This document shows, one piece after another, positions 62,189-64,000 of a stretch of DNA of 64,000 nt (the first letter of the stretch is position 1; each line of letters begins with the position of its first letter). The stretch lies in assembly GCA_963790545.1 (NCBI GenBank), contig CAWBPA010000017.1, forward strand, positions 1,178,001-1,242,000, read 5' to 3'. The position numbers were made by a program, and so were the translations under genes. The notes beneath the pieces were generated by a model. The model did not search any database. It was given only the letters and a program-made list of their open reading frames with translations, and had not been told where the DNA came from. Source of the DNA: DATBJG01 sp963790545. GTDB taxonomy: Bacteria; Acidobacteriota; Vicinamibacteria; Vicinamibacterales; JAMQPK01.

Positions 62189-64000
62189 AGAAGTCCCATC
62201 GAGCCGCAAACTTCACGAACCGCGGCTGGATGACCGTGAGCGGCAGCCGCCACACTGGACCAAACGATCCGATCTCTTGAGTGACCGCATCCGAGTTGAA
62301 CGTGTTGTAGAAGTCGACGTTCAGATCGAGACGGGTCCTGCCCATGCTGATGATCTTGGTGAGGCGCAGATCCATCTGGTTCAGCCGATCGCCAAATTCC
62401 GTCCCAGGCTCGATCACGTTGATATTCGCCTGCCCCGCTACCACGAACGGTCGTGGCAGCGTTGTCAAGGTCGTGCGATTGGCGTTGTTGTAGATGTTGT
62501 TGCCGAGGATCTGCGGACCAGGGATGCTCTGGAACGTGCCGGCGACACGAATCCCCTACCACGGCAGGTTGTAGGCGGCCGAAGCCTTGTATGGGGCAGA
62601 TACGGCGTCTCCTGGTGGCAATAGGACCTTGGGATTATTACGTTCGCGTTGGCCTGAACTGCGGAGTTCGCGACTGACTGAGGAATACCGGCCGCGCCGG
62701 AAGTCGTTAGGGCCTCTGGCACGTCGTCCACGATCTGGCAGTTGTCGCTCATGAACTTGCCGGTGCTCACACCGCCCTGGAGGGTGAGTCCGTTACGGAG
62801 CCTTGCATCCACGGCCACGTCGATTCCATCGAAGTGCTGGAACTGGTCTCCAAACTGGGAAGCATCCTTGATGACGTTCCGGGGAGCGGGAAGGAAGTTC
62901 TGGTCGTAGAGGCCAGTAACCGTCTGCCCCGCGTTTGGCAGTTGAAGGCCGTTTGGCAAGGCGTTAGGCGGCGCGATCACGCTGTATTCGGTGAAGTCCC
63001 CAGGGCTGAGCGCTTCATTGTCCTGGACGTAGAAGTTCCCGTTGATGCGCCGGAAGTACCCGAACGACGCCGACAGGCGCGGGAGAATCTCCTGCTGAAT
63101 GCCGGCCGAGAACTCCCAGTTCCACGGACGGACGCCCCAACCGTTCATGATCGCTTGGTCGTACCTGGTGCCCGGCAGGAAGGTGCCGAAGGTGGGGACC
63201 ACCCAGGGGCCACACTCACCGTTTAGCTGCGCCCACGGTCAGATCGCAGTTCGGGACAAAATCCCCGTTGTTGTCGGTCCACTGCCGCTGCGTCTGCGTG
63301 ATAATCGTCGACGCCGGGTTGTTCGCGCGCGCGTACCGGATCGAATCCTGCTCGACGCCGCGGCTGGCGCTCGCCTTGAGTGCCGTCTTGCCGTTGCCAA
63401 ACAGGTCGTAGCGTCCCGGAGATCCGCGGGTTGACGTCCTTCCAATTGGGAACGTTCTTGACCGTCGGCGAAGCTGAAGTTGCGGTTGGGTGCCCACCGG
63501 TGCGGCCCCGCCGTAAACGGCTCAGTGGATTCATTCAGGAAATCCAGGCGAATGCCGCCATTCAGCGTCAGACGGTTCACCGTCCACCGGTCCTGCGCGA
63601 AGATGCCCAGGTTGTAGTTCAGGTTATCCTGCCACCCCTCGACCGGTGCTTGAATAAACAATGTGCTGGCGTTCCATTTGTCGTCGTGTACCAGATACCG
63701 CCCGTCGAGTCGTTGTTGTCGTTGCGCTGGAAGTAGCCTCGCTGCATCTCGAAGCCAACCTTGAGGCTGTGCGAGCCGGTGACGTAGCTCGACGACACGT
63801 TAAACGACTGCGACGGGAGCCGATCGTCGAAGTCGAAGCCGGTCGGCGCCCGGTACTGGAAATTGTTTGCGAGCTGTTCGGTGATGGAGATGCAAACTGG
63901 CGCCAGACCTCCCTGGGAGGGGCATTGACCGACTCGGTCGGGATCGAGCCTGATGGTATCGGGGCTCTCGCCCGCCATCACTCCCGCTTCGAACAGCAGC
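62187..64000 (-). pseudogene. TonB-dependent receptor, C-terminal part, frameshifted, 5' end outside window
   Basis: Third Oar-like receptor, transcribed leftwards into the B-MBL-A module. The C-terminal barrel strands are recognisable: GWGVRPWNWEFSAGIQQEILP, DARLRNGLTLQGGVSTGKF, FGDRLNQMDLRLTKIISMG, and the final strand FVKFAARWDF. The first seen part (NFQYRAPTGFDF..SHSLKVGFEMQRGYF) is in other frames. At least four frame changes occur between 62460 and 63640. The N-terminal plug lies beyond 64000. Confidence 0.8.

Overview
The window is GC-rich bacterial DNA. It most resembles an environmental Acidobacteriota chromosome, plausibly Vicinamibacteria. The grounds are several Oar-like TonB-dependent receptors with an N-terminal carboxypeptidase-regulatory-like domain, a DUF1592/DUF1588 cytochrome protein, PQQ enzymes, a CRTAC1/ASPIC protein, the 'LTG-W' exported hypothetical proteins, and a VWFA-related Acidobacterial fragment. 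This assignment is inference from family content.

Layout: 1-12.3 kb, on the minus strand, holds a DUF1592 protein (cut by the left edge), a class-V aminotransferase, a GT87-type membrane glycosyltransferase, a TPR lipoprotein, a PAS-GAF-GGDEF diguanylate cyclase, a PRC-barrel protein and a Gfo/Idh oxidoreductase. 12.5-22.9 kb is a compact selenocysteine island: Fdn-type formate dehydrogenase (fdnG with in-frame TGA and a SECIS-like hairpin, fdnH, fdnI), fdhE, tRNA-Sec (opposite strand), selA, selB and selD. 22.9-28.3 kb (minus) is an operon-like run: Rieske protein, PQQ dehydrogenase, exported protein B, MBL-fold hydrolase, exported protein A. 28.5-31.5 kb is bactofilin, MreB and a cNMP-domain histidine kinase. 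31.5-44.5 kb is a mix of metabolic, regulatory and hypothetical genes, including a BlaI/VWA gene-fragment junction and a disrupted membrane-anchored spermidine-synthase-like gene. 44.9-57 kb holds two TonB receptors, a TPR protein and a CRTAC1 protein. 57.2-59 kb is an XRE-cupin regulator divergent from a bicupin protein. 59-64 kb repeats the B-MBL-A module, here downstream of a third TonB receptor that runs off the right edge.

How the genes fit together: periplasmic formate oxidation (FdnGHI) needs FdhE and the complete Sec machinery encoded beside it. The duplicated B-MBL-A module, linked once to a PQQ dehydrogenase plus Rieske protein and once to a TonB receptor, looks like an undescribed periplasmic uptake/oxidation system. 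Promoters of one TonB receptor and of the bicupin gene share a direct-repeat operator with identical 33-bp spacing, probably read by the XRE-cupin regulator.

Two window-wide features matter for interpretation. First, single-base frameshifts are clustered (selenocysteine island, first and third TonB receptors), while about 28.3-36 kb has none. The protein sequence stays conserved across the shifts, so sequencing or assembly error is likely but unproven. Second, intergenic DNA is packed with several families of palindromic or short-word repeats, some of which have entered genes.
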